DNA of 41,383 bases from Oehlia diaphana (lineage: Eukaryota; Glomeromycota; Glomeromycetes; Glomerales; Glomeraceae), in assembly GCA_003833135.1 (NCBI GenBank), contig QZLH01000961.1, positions 1 through 41,383 on the forward strand, written 5' to 3'. Within the stretch, counting starts at the first letter, position 1; each line of letters begins with the position of its first letter. The translations under genes and the position numbers were made by a program. Shown here piece by piece: positions 1-10,770 of this stretch. The notes under the pieces were generated by a model. It saw nothing but the letters and a program-made list of their open reading frames with translations, was not told the origin of the DNA and ran no database searches.

Positions 1-192
1 GGAAATAGAAATAATGTGTACGTATGTATTACAGTATTAGTTTATATTAATAATATAATTATTATACTATTTATACTATTTATACTTTTTTTTATACTTT
101 TTTTTTTTAACTACTCCCGTTCTGCCTCAAAATTTTTTTTTTAAAAAATATTATTAACTCAATTTTTAAAAGTGTAGTTAAGTAAAATCAGA

Positions 193-1856
193 ATGACTAC
201 TAAATGAAAAGGTAATTAATATATTTGATGAAATAATTAATATTATAATAATAAATTACTGTAAATTTTTTTTAAATAATAGTACCTGCTGCTCAAAAAG
301 TATTAAAAGAAACAGCAAGACAACTAAATGTAACTGTTGGCAATTCCAAGAAAAAAGTAACAAGTGAAGCGGATAAGATTGCCACAAAGTTAGCTTCTTG
401 TGGCAAAGGTAATATTCATTAGTTTATTTAAAATATAAAATATTAAGGAGTTAACGAGAATGGGAATTAATTTAATTAAATATACTAATCATTTTTTTAA
501 CAAAAAGCTAAGCGACAGAAAAAAAATCCAATTCAACATGATCCTATTATTATTATTGATGAACCCGATAAATCAAGACAAGATCAGGAGGATAGTGAAA
601 TAAATTATACTGAAGATGTTGAAGATAACAACGTGGATAATACAAATAAAATTGCGCTACCGTTAAAAAAAAATAATGGTAAGACGAAGAAAGCTTTTCG
701 ATCTCAATTTGTAAATATACTAATTAATTTTTTATTTGATTTTTTTATAACAAATCACCATCTCTAGAAGGTTTAAAAACTTGCTTGAATCAAAATAAGG
801 AATTATTTCAAACGGTGTATGATATCAAAAATAAGCAAGACGTGTTTTATAAAGAAATTAAAGAGCAATTAAGTGGAATTTCAGAAAAAATTGATCAATT
901 AATGATTCCTGAAAATTCTTATTGGAAGGTATATATAATTTGTTATTTATTTATTTTTTCAACAAATTTAATTAATACACATTTTAATATTTTTTAGAAT
1001 TTAGCATCAAAAACGTGCAAGTTCCAATTACCTATTCTCGGTGTTTATCTGGATCAAGTTGCATTTCAAAAGGGTTTTGAAGATATACTCAAACAGGATA
1101 AACCTGGTTATATTGAGAAACATGGACCCCAATGGATGCATATCTATTCAGGACGAATTGAACCACTAGTAAGTTTTATTTATTCACATATTATTACATT
1201 AATATTAAATTATGAATTCTAATTATCTTTATTTTAGTGCAATGAAATTATTAAAAGTCGCCGTTGTGATAAAGCCAAAGATATTTGTGCTGCAATGTTT
1301 GATATCTTTGGTGATGACTGGTTGACTCAAATAAATACAACTGCTTCAGCTGAAGCTATTCATGAATTTAAAAAATCATGTAAAACTAAAAGAGCATTTC
1401 AATGCTTATTTGAAGTTGATAATGATGGTTCTCTTTTATATATTCAACCGATAAAGAATAGAGCATGGGGCAAAAAAAAGACTTCCGAAAAAGATACTGC
1501 TTTTACTTTAGCTGTATGTAAAGTTGTATTAAATCCAAATCATCCAAAAATATCGATTGCTGATAATTTTTTGTGAAAACGATATGAAGTTTATTTGGTA
1601 TGTAATGATTATAATGCCATTATTTGGTGTACAATATATTTTATATTAAATAATATTGTAGGATTATCTTTCTACTTCTAAAGAAATCTCGGTAGATACT
1701 ACCAAATCTATTATAATTAAAGAACTTGGGAATTACCATGAAGTTACTAGTAGTGAAAGTAGTGAAGACGAAACAGATGGTGACTCAGTAAATGAAAATA
1801 ATAAAGGCAATGATCAGAGTAATGGTGATTTTACACATCAGGAGGAAATTAACTAA
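193..1856 (+). pseudogene. Seven-exon gene of unknown function with two in-frame TGA codons
   Basis: I do not recognise the protein. Exons that keep one reading frame are 193-211, 283-408, 508-678, 768-928, 998-1168, 1238-1597 and 1662-1856, with GT-AG introns of 64-99 bp. They give about 400 codons ending in TAA. The N-terminal part is Lys-rich, followed by an acidic, Asp/Glu/Asn-rich linker, a likely short coiled coil (codons in 785-928), and a compact C-terminal region (998-1573) with conserved-looking Cys and Trp residues, ending in a Ser/Glu-rich tail. Two TGA codons interrupt it: 205-207, four codons after the ATG at 193, and 1574-1576, eight codons before the last intron. Either could be a CGA-to-TGA change. 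Downstream starts or a different first exon could rescue the N-terminus, and a truncated product ending at 1576 is possible, so this may be a functional gene with alternative ends rather than a pseudogene. Confidence 0.6.
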
Positions 1857-2464
1857 AATTTTTATTATTTAGTATATATTGTAAATAATGCAAATTAATT
1901 TATATAATTGTATTAGTATAAATATTGTAGATTGCATGTTTCAAATATAAATTACAAATCTTTATAATAAACTAATATATATAGCAACTAATAAATAAAA
2001 ATCATTATAAATTATATCCTTAAGGATTCTTTTAAACCTTTAAGGATTCTATAAAAAAATTTTTTTTAGGGACCCTTCAGAGCTGGGGAAGGTTCTTTAT
2101 GGATCCTTCCTAATTGGATGATTTTTCAGAATCTTTAGGTATCCATATGCCGAAAAATTTACTGATGGATAATCCATAAAATCGATAAATTAATCATGAA
2201 TGATTGACAAAATTAGAAATCAATAATGATTGACAAATCAAATAAGTTTTTATATTGAACAAACTGATCAGAATGATCAGTGTGAATATGCGATTCAATG
2301 CCCAGAAAATTTATGAAAAAAATATTTATCATTTATTATTTTGTTATATAATAAATATTATATATAATATAAGATTATATAATAGTAAGGAAAATGTAAA
2401 AAGAAAATATTATATGGAGGAAGGAGAATCCAAGAATAATAAGGATATTGTGAACTAGTTCTAC
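1857..2464. other. AT-rich intergenic stretch
   Basis: No gene is seen. The stretch holds two near-identical copies of TAAGGATTCT (around 2021 and 2041), a more GC-rich block at 2068-2130 and then long AT runs. Confidence 0.5.
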
Positions 2465-3447
2465 TTCTAAGTAAAGCTGCCATTCCCTCAGCCCTATGGA
2501 GAGCAGTATTTCTCTCATGATACAATCGACTACAATCCTCTTTAAAATTATTATTTGGTAACAAAATGCTAAAAATTCATTTATCCTTTCATTTCACAGT
2601 TGCTGGATATACTCATCTGTTTCATAAACTTCATTCAACAAAATCTCATTCTTCACGACAAGTTGATAATACTCAGAATTGGTAAAAGAAGAAGGAGGAG
2701 GAGCTTGTTATTGTACAACTAATTTGTCATGTGACAAAACCTCTATCTTGAAGTTACTCTTAAAGCAACAATAATTGTTGTTGCAGTTGTTGTACTTGCT
2801 GTTGGAGTTCTTGTATTTTTAACTCCTTAGAAGACCTAATAATTGAAAAATCTTCCTGAATTTGAACTTCTTCATGGAGTTCTTGAACTTCTTGATATAA
2901 CTGACTTATTTCCTGATGAAATTCTTTATTTTGAAGAAAAATTCTGACACTATCTAACTGCCCTTTGAGATAAATTTTGTGGTTCTTTTCCCTCTTCCTT
3001 TTCTTTCTTTGTTTTGCAATAAAAAATCATTTATGATTTTTTGAGAATTACATTTATTTTTCTTGCAGGTTAACCTAATGCACTCCTTGGACATAGCTCT
3101 CTGGTTATTGTACTTTTTGTAAACCATGGATGTCAGAGGAAAAAGAAGGAAGATGAAAAAGATCTTAATTAGATTACCAGATTATTTGACTTTTATAGAA
3201 AAGGGTTTACAGCAATTTTCCAATAAATTTCCAGCCTATCCCAATCCCATAATTCATGATTTTCTTTTAAATTGATAACAAATTTCTTTATAGGATCAAT
3301 GTCACCTGTGTCCACTCATTTGATGGCCACATTTGAGAGACTAATAACTCAACTTTACATAGACTTTGGTTTGTGTTCCTTTCAAGGGCCTACTGTTTGG
3401 TATTGCATAGATGACCAGTTTTTCCAAATACTAGTGGGTTGGAAGTA
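2465..3447 (-). pseudogene. Decayed coding gene with coiled-coil region
   Basis: On the minus strand several open segments follow each other but are separated by stops and frame changes. From upstream: a segment around 3290-3447 rich in Trp and charged residues (with the run PSNEWTQVT); a segment around 3185-3300 containing HELWDWDRLEIYWK; one around 3010-3120; a Gln/Glu-rich helix-forming segment (2762-3040) ending in QELQQQVQQLQQQLLLL; and a final piece at 2465-2560 reading NFKEDCSRLYHERNTALHR. The coiled-coil segment begins with a very basic stretch, which resembles a bZIP-like arrangement but lacks a clear DNA-contact signature. I cannot name the family; a transposon-encoded or expanded fungal family gene is possible. 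Stops and frameshifts show that it is broken. Confidence 0.5.
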
Positions 3448-4296
3448 AAGTGAAAAGAAAAGATAAAAATTTATCTAATTTTTAATTATTTTTTGTGAAA
3501 ACTCAAAATTTAGTGAGAGAGATTTGATAACAAAGATCATGGGACAGTAAAAATATTATGGTCACCACCCTTCAAAATGAAGCACAAAATTTATACCTAA
3601 ATTAAAAAATACCATATCCATAATAATTAAAGCATTGCACATGTCTTTTGAAGCATTACTTAAAATAATCTTAAAATAAACTTCCAGATACTTGCTTCAT
3701 CACAAGCAATATTCAATATTCAAATAATTACTATTTAAAATCCTATATTATTATAATAGTATATTATAACACTTATTTATAATTTGGATTTTCAACTGGA
3801 TCAAAAATTACAACATTTGGTAGCAAAATTTGGAATATTCTAATGGTATTACTAATATAGTCTTTTTGGAAGGTAATTGATCCTTAAGCTATGCAAGTGC
3901 AAGATTTCATAGTTGAATTACTTTATTTTTTTTTTAGTCTTTGTATTTAATACAATAATCTATATTTTTTTATAGACATGTTTTCATTATCTTCTATTAT
4001 ATGAAAGAAATAAATTATTTATTATAATGAAGTAGTTCCTAAATAGATTGAGCACCATTATTTTTGATTTTAATATATTAAAATCATTGAAAATATCATT
4101 ATTTCATAAGTTAAATGAGCTGAAATATGGAATTTTGTAAAGATATTCATAAATTGATATTGTTTAGCCTATAATTTTAGAAATTCAATTTATATTAAAT
4201 GTTTATCTACAGTTTATCTATTAAAGTTTTCTTTATATATAAAAATTATTATTCATTTCATGTCTTCATTATAATTAAATTGCTGGCATCAGATTT
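3448..4296. other. AT-rich stretch without recognisable genes
   Basis: No open frame or RNA gene is visible. Sequence is long AT runs; it may be old, decayed repeat DNA between two coding remnants. Confidence 0.5.
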
Positions 4297-4587
4297 TCAT
4301 AAATATATATAATTAAGTATTTTCTCTATTTTCAATATTTCTTTATATCCATAAATCTCCTTTTCTTTTATTTCTATTTTGCATATATATATTTTCACTA
4401 ACCCATCATTCCCATTGGGTAATATATTAGCATTTATTGTAAGAAATAATTTCTTCAATTGCATGCAACTTGAAAAAATATTGGTCATTTTTTCCAAGTT
4501 TTTATGGTCAACTTCCATAGTTAACTTTATTATTAATTTTGGGCAATATCTTGATATCACCTTAATTAATTTTCTATTGTCAGGTTC
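4297..4587 (-). pseudogene. Remnant of the C-terminal half of an F-box/LRR-type protein
   Basis: A minus-strand open stretch reads KLIKVISRYCPKLIIKL, then a charged helix and SCMQLKKLFL. This SRYCPKL...SC.QL..L pattern is the leucine-rich repeat phrasing seen in the large F-box family of arbuscular mycorrhizal fungi. No F-box N-terminus lies upstream (to the right): the frame is closed by stops just past 4587. It is therefore a fragment. It is not closely similar to the four F-box genes further right in the window. The call rests on phrase recognition only. Confidence 0.45.
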
Positions 4588-4891
4588 ATAATATATTTAA
4601 CAGTTTTTATTATATAATTAATAATATTTTATATTTTTACACCCACTCATGGATTAAAATATTAAGAAGAAATGGGTTTTTATCAGTGACTACTGATTCA
4701 TACTTTTTCCTTCTGCTTTTCTTATTAACTTTTTTATAATAATATATAATACAATCAAAGGTATTTAAGAAAGCTTATATACTTTTAACTAATCCATTCA
4801 ATATAATCCATAGCAATAAAGTATGAGACATATGCATCTTCTACATATATTGATTCTACTTTTATTGTTTTCATTCTGTAGTATATAACTA

Positions 4892-5014
4892 TATTTGGTT
4901 TACCAATTCCTAGTAATGGCTGGCTACTATGAGACAGTTGAGTTGAACTTTATGATTGCTGGACATACTAATTCATTTAATCAGATATGTTCCCTTACTT
5001 ATATTATTAAATAA
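4892..5014 (+). pseudogene. Transposase-like coding fragment (GHT motif)
   Basis: A short open segment reads QFLVMAGYYETVELNFMIAG followed at once by HTNSFNQ and ends at TAA 5012-5014. The pattern ELNF-[VIM]-AGHT-[KN] recalls a conserved segment of DDE-type transposase-like proteins that I remember from fungal and animal genomes (usually ..VAGHTKF.PD..). Upstream and downstream frames are closed, so only a scrap remains. A host gene containing the same domain cannot be excluded. Confidence 0.35.
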
Positions 5015-5693
5015 GATGTATGAGTTCCATCTTGTTTTTATATCAATTATAAAAGCAATATATTATTATCATTTTAGCCATTGTCATTTTGGAATATAGG
5101 TTGCTTTTATGTTGTCATCTTATTTTTAAATCCTATTATATTCATTTTTATTCAAAACATCAATAAATGCATGTATCATAAATTTCCACCTTATTAAACT
5201 ATGTGTCCCATCATTATGCCAAAGAGAGTTTGGCCCTGCAACACTATATGGTTGTCTTTGTATAAAATTTGACCACCTTGCTGCTAGCCCAATTGTTTTT
5301 TTATATGGATAATTTTATTGCATATGTATTATATTTAAATATATTTCTGTTTTACACATATGTTATTTTTTAAGTTATCAGCAGTTCATCAATTACTTTA
5401 CTTATTATGCTTGGTAAACAGCACAGTTCCTTAAAAGAACCTATCTATTGGAACTAACCAGTTAGTTTTTGCATACCTTCTGATGTGTACTATTCATTAT
5501 TTGAGGAAGCTGATGTTGAGAAGGAGGTTATTAAGGAAGCAAGCCTTCTTATGGGGTATTTTCCTTATACTGCTTTCTATGTATAATTTTTCAATATAAT
5601 TGGGAATATCAAGGATTTTGAAATCATGACTTAAGATCCATTATCCATGTAATAAATAGTATTTTTTTTTTCATTGGCTTGAAATAACTTGGT
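5015..5693. other. AT-rich stretch, probably decayed repeat
   Basis: No gene visible. It lies between a plus-strand transposase-like scrap and a minus-strand zinc-knuckle remnant and may contain the rest of either in unrecognisable form. Confidence 0.4.
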
Positions 5694-7187
5694 TTAAAAT
5701 GTCTGATTAAACAATCTCACCATTTTACTTATCCAACCCTGTTTACAGGCAATTCCATTTAAGAGCATCTCAGGAACCTTATTATGTACAATATCCACTT
5801 TCAAATTAGCATACATCTTTGACTTTTGCAAGACTTACAAACCTTTATTTTGTGACAGGATTTCAGGACAATTTGTTACCAAATGCTCTTTATAGCAATA
5901 AAAACAATAAACTGTTTTTGATTCTTTTTCGTACTTGAAAACAAGTTTTGGACTTTTGTTAGGATGTAGCAGATCTATCATAATTTGTAAAACTAAATTA
6001 TCATTTACTTCACCTTTGATATTGCTGTTTGCTTAATCTTTGATTACTTTTCTTAAATAGTTATATTCATGATGAGTATTTGTGAATTGTTTGAAGCTAA
6101 AAACATGTTTCCAATTTGTCATTATATTATGTGAATATATTTTGTTATCAATTAGAATTTTTATACTCATATCTTTAAATTATTGTAAAATTGCCTACTT
6201 TTATTAAAGATGGTGTAAAACAGAAAATGAGGCTATAAAATATACTAATATAGTATATGTTATAAATATAATAAATGTAAGAGAATCCTCATCCTATATT
6301 TTTAGGCAAATGGATAATCTTGCATGAAAGAGGAAAGAAATTTCATTTGTTTAGGGTAGGTGAATGTCAGAAATTCCTCCAATAATAACATTTAGAGTTT
6401 AAAAGGCATGGTTCCAAATAGAGTTTTGTGAGAGTTAAGTAAATCCAGAAAAGAGTTAATATGATCTAGTTAATGATCTAATTTGTTTTCAATTTGGATT
6501 TGGCAGAATTAGTGACATGAACTCCTGCTATCTGGCATCCATGTATGCAAAGCAATAAACAAGCTGTGATATAATCCTTTTAGAATATTATGTATTAGAA
6601 AGATGCCAACATAATAGAAATGAATGCACACTAAGAAATGCCAATTTTAACAGCCCTCTAATAATACAATCTAATTTATACATATTAGAGCTGATCTCAA
6701 TTGTAGTATGTTATATAAGAGCCAATACAAACTATAGCTTTGCTAATATCCTGAAAGAATTCTTTCATTTGAGATTTACTGTAATTAACTTCGATTAGTT
6801 TGATCCTATTGATTCCAAACAACTTTACAAACTTTCTTTGATCTGTTAATCCAGTAGCTAGTGTAGTAAAAGATTATAATATATACATCATAGTAATGGT
6901 GATATTATGGATCCATTTTTCATGTTGATGGAAATCTCGTTGCTAACTTAATTATAAAGTATGGACATAGTGTAACTTTTTTTACTTTTTGAGACTTTTG
7001 AGATTCTGGATGTCTTCTTATATTTCTTATAACAACATTAGCTCTTATTTTCATAGGAGAATTATTCAGTTCAATGTCCAAAATTCATGTGATTCTTTAT
7101 TGTGTAATTGTCTACCAAATCCTTCTTAAGTTGCATATTAAAAGATTCAGCAAGATTGACCCTTTTTATTTGTATTTCTTCACTAAG
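5694..7187 (-). pseudogene. Decayed minus-strand gene with a CCHC-type zinc knuckle
   Basis: Reading leftward from 7187, open segments are broken by stops and frame changes: about 7070-7187 (Lys-rich), 6925-7060 (starting MKIRANVVIRNIRR), 6705-6870 (containing TGLTDQRKFVKLFG, KSQMKEFFQDISKAIVCIGS), a short piece near 6520 (HTWMPDSRS), and 5694-6030. The last contains TVYCFYCYKEHLVTNCPE, a zinc-knuckle-like C-x2-C-x3-H-x4-C: one residue short of the usual C-x2-C-x4-H-x4-C. After the knuckle the frame continues past one stop (near 5854) to 5694. Zinc knuckles of this kind occur in retroelement Gag-like proteins and in many transposon-associated genes; no reverse transcriptase or integrase motif was seen. 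Clearly non-functional. Confidence 0.5.
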
Positions 7188-7600
7188 ATAAGTAAGTTAA
7201 TAATATAATTTGTTTATACTACATAAAGTTTTAACAAAGCTTATGATTATCATGCATCAGTGTGTTCATTTAAAATGAATTTTGAAGAATGTAACAAATT
7301 TATATAATTATATTAGATTATAATAAGGTATTTTGAACATTCTGACAAGTAAAGACCATTAATTTATATTGCAATGTAATAATATTATTATAGATTAAAT
7401 ATTTAAATATGTAAATTTCAATATTAAAATACATAACTGTTTAAAATATGTATAAAAATATTTCCCTTATATAACCAAAGGAATTAAAAGAAAATATTTA
7501 TATAAATGTATAAAAATTTTTTATCAGTTATGAGTTTGAAATCTGTTTCTTTGGTATTGGTTTAAATAAAAAAATTAAATTTCACAATCTGTGCAACTAT
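7188..7600. other. AT-rich stretch without genes
   Basis: Nothing recognisable; AT runs up to the left end of the inverted-repeat element at 7601. Confidence 0.5.
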
Positions 7601-7891
7601 AGCCCTGTTCATTTCTAGATCGTATCAGATTGACCGAAAAAATGTATAACCAATCAGATCATAGTTACAATTGAGAACAATTTTTGATTGATCGGATTGG
7701 TTATATATCCATAATAGCTTATAGGGCAAAAACACGTAGTTGTGTTGTTATTATGTTTATTATAAAATCGATCAGGGAAAAACACCAATTTTTGTAGATC
7801 GGCTTGACTGACCGCTGACCGCATCAGTAACCAATTATTTTAGGGTACAAATTTGCGATCAATCCGGTCCGATCTAGAAATGAACAGGGCT
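7601..7891. mobile_element. 291-bp inverted-repeat element (MITE-like)
   Basis: The left end AGCCCTGTTCATTTCTAGAT (7601-7620) is a perfect inverted copy of the right end; the perfect match extends to 22 bases including CG, and an imperfect match continues for another 10-14 bases. The flanks show a possible 3-bp duplication TAT (7598-7600 and 7892-7894). There is no coding capacity, so it is a non-autonomous DNA element. The superfamily is not decided by such a short target duplication; Harbinger-like is one possibility. Interior GATCGG/CCGATC-type boxes repeat in both orientations. Confidence 0.8.
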
Positions 7892-8088
7892 TATGATCAT
7901 CAATATCAGAGAAGGCTTTGCACCCAAAGCAAGCCATATATATAATATATTATAACATATTAGCAGATGATTTTTTTTTTTTAATCTTATCAAATAAATA
8001 AATACTTGAAATTTGATTTATTCATATTTTTATTGATAAATTGAAATAAATATGTTTAATGATATCTTATATATTCAACAATAATCTC

Positions 8089-8490
8089 ATCAAAGTTTTG
8101 TGGCTTTAGACAAATTTCAAAGCCCAAATTATCATATGATTGACAAATAATTAAAAATTTGGCTTAAAAATTTTTAGATTATACTAGGCAATATATTTTT
8201 TTTTAGTTAATAGTTTCATGATATTTATGGCTTTACCCAGAATTTGGAAAACAAATATTCAAGATTCAAATAATTTAAAGTTTTGTGGCTTCATCTGCAG
8301 TTTCATAGCCAAATTACCATGTGATTGATTATAAATTATTAATTAATATAATTTTGTTATGTATACTTTTCAATATATTCTGTATTATATTTGATATTCT
8401 AAATTATTAAAATAAGATGTGACAAGTTTCACTTAAAGTCCTGTGACTTTGGCTAAAGTTTCAACTAGTACCATACAATTGAAATGTAAA
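8089..8490. repeat. Three degenerate tandem copies of a 157-185-bp unit
   Basis: The phrase AAAGTTTTGTGGCTT (and its decayed form AAAGTCCTGTGACTT) begins at 8092, 8277 and 8434. In each copy it is followed by a -CAAATTTCA/-AGTTTCA- block and then a CATATGATTG-like block. Spacing is 185 then 157 bp. Function unknown; probably an old tandemly duplicated repeat. Confidence 0.5.
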
Positions 8491-8793
8491 AACTTTGACT
8501 GGTTTTTACCTGAAGTTTTAAAAATCCTAGTGATAATGACATGGATAAAACTTATTCAAGCAATTAATTAATTTTAATATTATATTATATACAATTTATA
8601 CAGGTTTTATGACAGAAATACATAATAAACAATATATATATTTAGTTAGTGAATATAGGTACACTTAAATATCATTGAATCAATAGAACTCAAGTTTAAA
8701 CGTTTCAACTTTAACTTATTGATGGTGATAATTTGTAAGTTACTTTCACAAATATGTGAACGGGTGTTACGATAACATGTAGTGTATGGATAC

Positions 8794-8948
8794 CTATGTA
8801 TGTAGGGTATGCAAAATTTCACACGCGTTCCATACAGATCTACATTGTTTATTACCAAATAAGGAAGTCCTAGACAGTTCAATTCTGTACCACGTATGGT
8901 CACGTGATAATTTTATATGTGATGTTTAACCATACCCTACATACATAG
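8794..8948. repeat. Perfect 18-bp inverted repeat around 119 bp
   Basis: CTATGTATGTAGGGTATG at 8794-8811 is matched by its exact reverse complement at 8931-8948. The enclosed segment is less AT-rich than its surroundings and contains CACGTG (8900-8907 region). No clear target-site duplication flanks it, so it may be a small foldback element or the remains of one. Confidence 0.7.
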
Positions 8949-9237
8949 CCAACCATTTTACTATGCTCTCTATGTGAACTGACGAATATTCTATAATGTT
9001 GATGTGATATTTAATATACACATATAGTATATACTGTACATATATTTGTATAAAAGGTTTGCTATATTAAAAATTCTCAATCTGAATTGTCAGTTTTAGT
9101 ATGTTTTCCTATTTATTCAAAAATAAATTTAAATTAATATTATTCTACTATAAACATTATTATGTAACTATTGTGTTGAGTTTCGATATTCAATTCTTCA
9201 ATATTATGCTTTCTTGAAGAATTTGCAGTTATAGTTG

Positions 9238-10240
9238 TTACCAACTTACCCAATGGTTTACTAATGTAAGCAGTTGACACCGAGAATTAAAGGAGCTTTG
9301 AACGGAACTTTTATTGTTTGTGGACGAACTACATAAAAATAAATATTTTTTTTTTCATTTTCAACATTATTATTAATGATTTTTTAGTTATTATAATTAC
9401 CTTTGGATATTATTTATATCAAAATCATATTCTTTTGTAATATATTCTAACAATTTATAAGCATTTTGACACCGAGAATTAAAGGAGTTTTGAACAGAAC
9501 TTATATTGTTTGTGGACGAACTACATAAAAATATATATGTTTTTTTATTTTCAACGTTATTATTAATAATTTTTTTTGGTTATTATAATTACCTTTGAGT
9601 ATTATTTATATCAAATTCATAATCTTTTGTAATATATTCTAAAGAATTATAAAGAAATTTAAATATATAAGTTTAGTGAAACTTATAATATCACCATAAT
9701 ATACCTTGCTCAAATTAGATGAATTTCTTGACGAAAAATTTAGAGTTAAAGGTTTAGAAACAAATGAACTTAAAGCTCTACTTGTAAAGAACGCTTTCGG
9801 ATGAGTTTTCTCAATAGATTCGGGTCCAAGTTTCTTTAATCGTATTAATTATAATCTCATTTTTTCAGCTTTATTTATAGTTTCAACTAAATCAGTTGAA
9901 TCTACAGGATCATTTAAAGGGATTCCGGAATAAACCCAATTACTAGTTACCTAATACCATTTTTTAACAGAATCGGAAACTTCATCGATAGTTGGTCTTT
10001 TTAAAGGATCAGAATCCCAACATTTTTTCATTAAATTAGCATAACATTCGGGAGTATCATTTGTAATTTCAGGTCGTTTCACATCAATAATTTTATAAAC
10101 AAGCTCAATATCATGTTCAACATTAATAAATGGTTTACAACCTGTTGTAACTTCCCACATAACCATTCCGAAACTATATGTATCAGATTTTTTTGAAAAT
10201 ACAGCACCTTTAAATATTTCTGGCGTGAATTTAGATCTTT
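9238..10240 (-). pseudogene. 5'-truncated protein kinase pseudogene with duplicated 3' exons
   Basis: The minus strand encodes the C-lobe of a TKL-like kinase: TPEIFKG (APE region), SDTYSFGMVMWEVTTG (subdomain IX), and LMKKCWDSDPLKRPTI (subdomain XI). The glycine loop, catalytic HRD and DFG regions are absent; the sequence to the right of 10240 does not supply them. After KKWY a TAG (about 9951) interrupts the frame, and a second stop (TAA near 9862) lies in the tail that continues with the family phrase LGPESIEKTHPKAFFTSR. Three small exons follow at 9593-9638, 9401-9520 and 9238-9328, the last two being products of a 192-bp tandem duplication; the frame ends at TAA 9238-9240. The first tail intron joins out of phase. 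Non-functional, though the tail still shows good splice signals. Confidence 0.75.
9276..9659. repeat. 192-bp tandem duplication, two copies
   Basis: 9276-9467 and 9468-9659 are near-identical direct copies, starting at GACACCGAGAATTAAAGGAG. The unit spans part of an exon, an intron and the start of the next exon of the minus-strand kinase pseudogene, so that the duplication created a chimeric 120-bp exon (9401-9520) that keeps the reading frame. Confidence 0.85.
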
Positions 10241-10531
10241 CTCTTGAAAAACAAAGAAGTTTAATTTATGACAATGGTTATGATTTTGCAAATAATGTTA
10301 GATTTACAATTTATTAATAAAAATTTACTTTATAATTCTCCTATTAAGGGATATTATATACGACAAACAGGAGGCATCTCTATTTCTTAATTAAGAATAT
10401 GAAATTTTTTTTAAAAGGAGTGCAACATTTAACTAAAAAGATAATATGGATTAATATCTTTACTTCTTTTTATAAAATTTGGATTTATTTAGTATTTTTT
10501 AATTCGTAATGCATGAATCAACTGTAAAGGA

Positions 10532-10770
10532 TTTACAAAAAATGGGGTCAGGAAAGACAACGTTTCTGTAACTACGCCTAGTAACCTATTAGCCAATTTA
10601 TCTACTATAATTAGGATATATGAATTATTATTAACTGACAAACATTATGTATTGGAATAATAGTTCTTGACAATTATGACATGAATACTCATCATTTTAT
10701 TTACATTTTATACCAAGAACCAGGTGATGGAGGAATAGATTTGTTTGGTGGTCTTTTAGGAACTATTTAA
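10532..10770 (+). pseudogene. Scrap resembling an Mrr-type nuclease domain
   Basis: An open segment from about 10532 to 10660 is followed, in another frame, by a segment ending with YQEPGDGGIDLFGGLLGTI and TAA at 10768-10770. The core GDGGIDLFG matches the G-D/G-G-G-[IV]-D motif of Mrr-like restriction-endonuclease domains, which are known to me as an expanded family in these fungi. The expected following strand with Q-x-K is missing. The frame change and stop mean it is at best a remnant; chance similarity is possible because the evidence is one short motif. Confidence 0.35.

Noticed and set aside
193..1856. TGA reassigned as a sense codon
   Set aside because: TGA is used as a genuine stop in the intact LRR gene (24558-24560), and the intact F-box genes contain no in-frame TGA, so reassignment is not supported.
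8646..8903. 85-codon minus-strand frame
   Set aside because: No domain, composition like random AT-rich sequence, and it overlaps the inverted-repeat island.
10545..10575. Walker-A-like GSGKTTFL in one plus-strand frame
   Set aside because: The frame ends in a stop right after the motif and no ATPase context surrounds it; a chance match.
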